A stretch of 64,000 nt of DNA from Bugula neritina (lineage: Eukaryota > Bryozoa > Gymnolaemata > Cheilostomatida > Bugulidae), in contig OZ037765.1 of the NCBI GenBank assembly GCA_964035545.1, positions 10,596,698-10,660,697 on the forward strand. The letters are read 5' to 3'. The position numbers and the translations under genes are program-made. Position 1 is the first letter of the stretch. Each line of letters begins with the position of its first letter. Of this stretch, positions 37,741-64,000 are shown one piece after another. The notes beneath the pieces were generated by a model, which was not told the origin of the DNA, searched no databases, and saw nothing but the letters and a program-made list of their open reading frames with translations.

Positions 37741-39919
37741 TTAATAATCAATCAGAGCAATGAAATTTCAATCGTAATTATAATAATTTTATTTTTAATT
37801 TCACAAATGCTTTAAGTTTTAGCATTTCCTCTGTTGTCCTGAGGCCGATTATGATTTCAGTGTAGATCACAGTCAAACATCGCCATGCCCATAGACCCTG
37901 GATCAACCGTTGAATTTTAGAACTGTGATTGATTGTCACCCGTTTAATTTTTTTCCATTACAACCTTAGCTATTAACATTATTAATATTGATTTTTCCAG
38001 TTTCACACTCAGAATAATTAATGTAGTTTAAATGAATATTACAATCGTTTACGGTATGACTGTATGAGTGTATTGTAATCATTAGAAATAGATTATAAAT
38101 GTAATATCATTACTGATACCATTACTAATAGTGAAAGTTATAGCCTATTTAATTTTATATGACTGTTTCATGCTAATAGTAATACTGTAAGTGTAACTGT
38201 AACCATATGCATATCTTGCAATGACCATTACTATGTGCTGAAACCCTTCAGATATATTAACTTGTTAACACCAATATCTCCATGCAAACCCTAACTTCTA
38301 TTTTTACTTTACTTTACCTTTTTAGTTGCAAGTTTTTACCAGTTGCGAAAATAGAGGCAAATTAACCATTTAACTGCCATATGTCATTTGAAGTATATAT
38401 TTCTTGCCTTAAATCAAACCCTGCATAAAAATTAATTTCTCAAAGGCTTTTATGGTACGATTGTCACAATTTTAAGCCTATACTTTTTAGTGCGCTGCAG
38501 TTGTGCTTTAATATTGTGTCACATTTCAGTAAGTTAGTTGAAAAAAAAATTAAAACTAGCATTGGCAGTTGCAGCAAAGCAATGCAACATTAAATATAAA
38601 TTACTATTCTGCTTTTAGATGGGTGGTGGACAAGTTTAGAATCTTCTGTAATTTTTTTCAGTCACTTTTATCCGAATGAGACCACAGCATCTATAGAATC
38701 CTGACTTCTCTGTGGAAGAGCCTTGATAATGAAGATTTAGAATATTTAGTACATGAATAGGTATGTGCTTATTTATGTTCAACAGCATCTTAGAACCTAA
38801 CATGAAACGTTCTCTGTGTTTTAAAGCTCATCACATTATAAATGTTATTTTCAATGTTTTTCAAAGATTTTGTTATCTGGTATTTTTTTTATATTGTAGA
38901 AGTTTGATATGTGTGTCTAGTATAGACATTATTTGATGGGCATCACATAATAAATTTTATTTTTTAAGGAGAGTAAAAATGTCACATGATTGCTATAATT
39001 GATTTTGAAAGGTTAATTTTTATGATTCTAAATCATTTATAAAATTATAGTGTCTGTTGTATAGTCTTCATGCATAATACTAGACCTCCTGGTGGAGTTA
39101 TTGGGATCCCATCAGTCATATAAAGGGGAGGGGGCGCCTCATATCTTATTGTAACAGTAGTATACCTTGTGGTTTAGATTTATATTACTTGTGGAACCCC
39201 CCCCAATCTCTCTTGTCGAAAAATATGCTGTTTTGTGAGTCATTAATAGAAACTGGGTCATTTTACTCAATTTAGTACACATTCGAAATCTCCAGTTTTT
39301 AGCTATTTTTCCCAATTTAGCTGCTAATATATATGGGTTTTTGCCTAAAACTAATAGCATGTCAATAAATACAACTAAATAGTCAAGGTTATTTTTAATT
39401 TTGCTTAATATCCCATGTTTTTCCTAATTATTTAGCTAATTTGGATTTGCAGACCGTTACAGTTTTTTTCGTAACGGTAGCACATATATAATATCAAGTG
39501 CATATGACAATGACGTGTGCTTTAATGTTGGGGAATCCCCTCCCAGCCTTTTCTGTTATGCATAATGAGAATCGGCACATACAAATACCACGTATAGTAA
39601 ATTTCAATGAATTTTGAGCAAACTTTAATGTTAGGTCATAATTTGCTGGTGTGTACTAAATGAAGTAAACTGACTCAACTAGTCTGTTTTATTCTGTAAT
39701 TTGAGCTTCCTTTTAGGTAAGATTTAGTAGTTTACTATGACTGCATAAAGTCTACTCAAATAAAGGTTCCATTTGAAGGACTAACAACCCTGATGTGTAG
39801 CTTTGTTTGTTAGTATTTGTTTTATTAGTATTTTAATTTAATTAATAGAATTAAACAACAGCTGTAATCAAAGAAGGGGGTGAGTAGTGGCACAAAGTGG
39901 ATGCCTAATCAACTCAATA

Positions 39920-64000
<24,081 letters not shown>

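Larger units (their letters stand above)
31288..39919. other. Intergenic interval between divergent LTV1 and DOCK, rich in degenerate arrays
   Basis: About 8.6 kb separates two divergent start codons, so both promoters should be here. I recognise no exon of a conserved family. Long stretches are degenerate short-period sequence: about 31990-32640 (ATCACTATGAGT-like words), 34170-34300, 35430-35850, 36450-37740 (TAG/TAC and TAATACTAATAG-like) and 38090-38210. Short open frames at 32939-33214, 33478-33675 and 39139-39360 show no protein-family features. Confidence 0.6.

Overview
This is animal nuclear DNA: AT-rich, with intron-split genes using GT-AG junctions, animal-only families (Aster/GRAMD1, DOCK-C), CR1-type and RTE-like retrotransposons, a tRNA-derived SINE and many simple repeats. 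Nothing fixes the phylum. A non-vertebrate bilaterian, possibly a spiralian, is a guess from the overall look, not a demonstrated assignment.

Layout. (1) Positions 248-16811, minus strand: the 5' part of a GRAMD1/Aster sterol-transfer gene. Its low-complexity N-terminus, complete GRAM domain and the start of the acidic linker are here. The ASTER (VASt) domain and membrane helix must lie beyond the left edge. Its large intron holds an unidentified minus-strand coding-like pair (4617-5172), and another holds a hAT-like MITE (13564-14007). (2) 16.8-24.0 kb: no host gene, only a decayed RTE-like LINE fragment, a degraded CR1-like LINE whose ORF1 carries a PHD finger, a foldback repeat and AT-rich arrays. 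(3) 24098-26699, plus strand: a complete six-exon SETD9 gene (281 aa). (4) 27567-31287, minus strand: a complete eleven-exon LTV1 gene (467 aa), convergent with SETD9. (5) 31.3-39.9 kb: an apparently gene-free interval of degenerate trinucleotide/hexanucleotide arrays. (6) 39920-64000, plus strand: a DOCK6/7/8-class (DOCK-C) gene, 33 exons from the start codon through DHR1 and into DHR2. It runs off the right edge after about 1,866 codons.

Exon boundaries were read by hand. For SETD9, LTV1 and DOCK every exon-to-exon phase agrees, which strongly supports the models. The GRAMD1 5' end is not settled.

The four host genes do unrelated jobs: sterol transport at ER-plasma membrane contacts, protein methylation, 40S ribosome assembly, and Rac/Cdc42 activation. 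No functional cluster is implied. The most distinctive structure is in the DOCK gene, where three minisatellites begin or end exactly at splice sites. It also has an in-frame 82-codon exon that I cannot match to vertebrate relatives.
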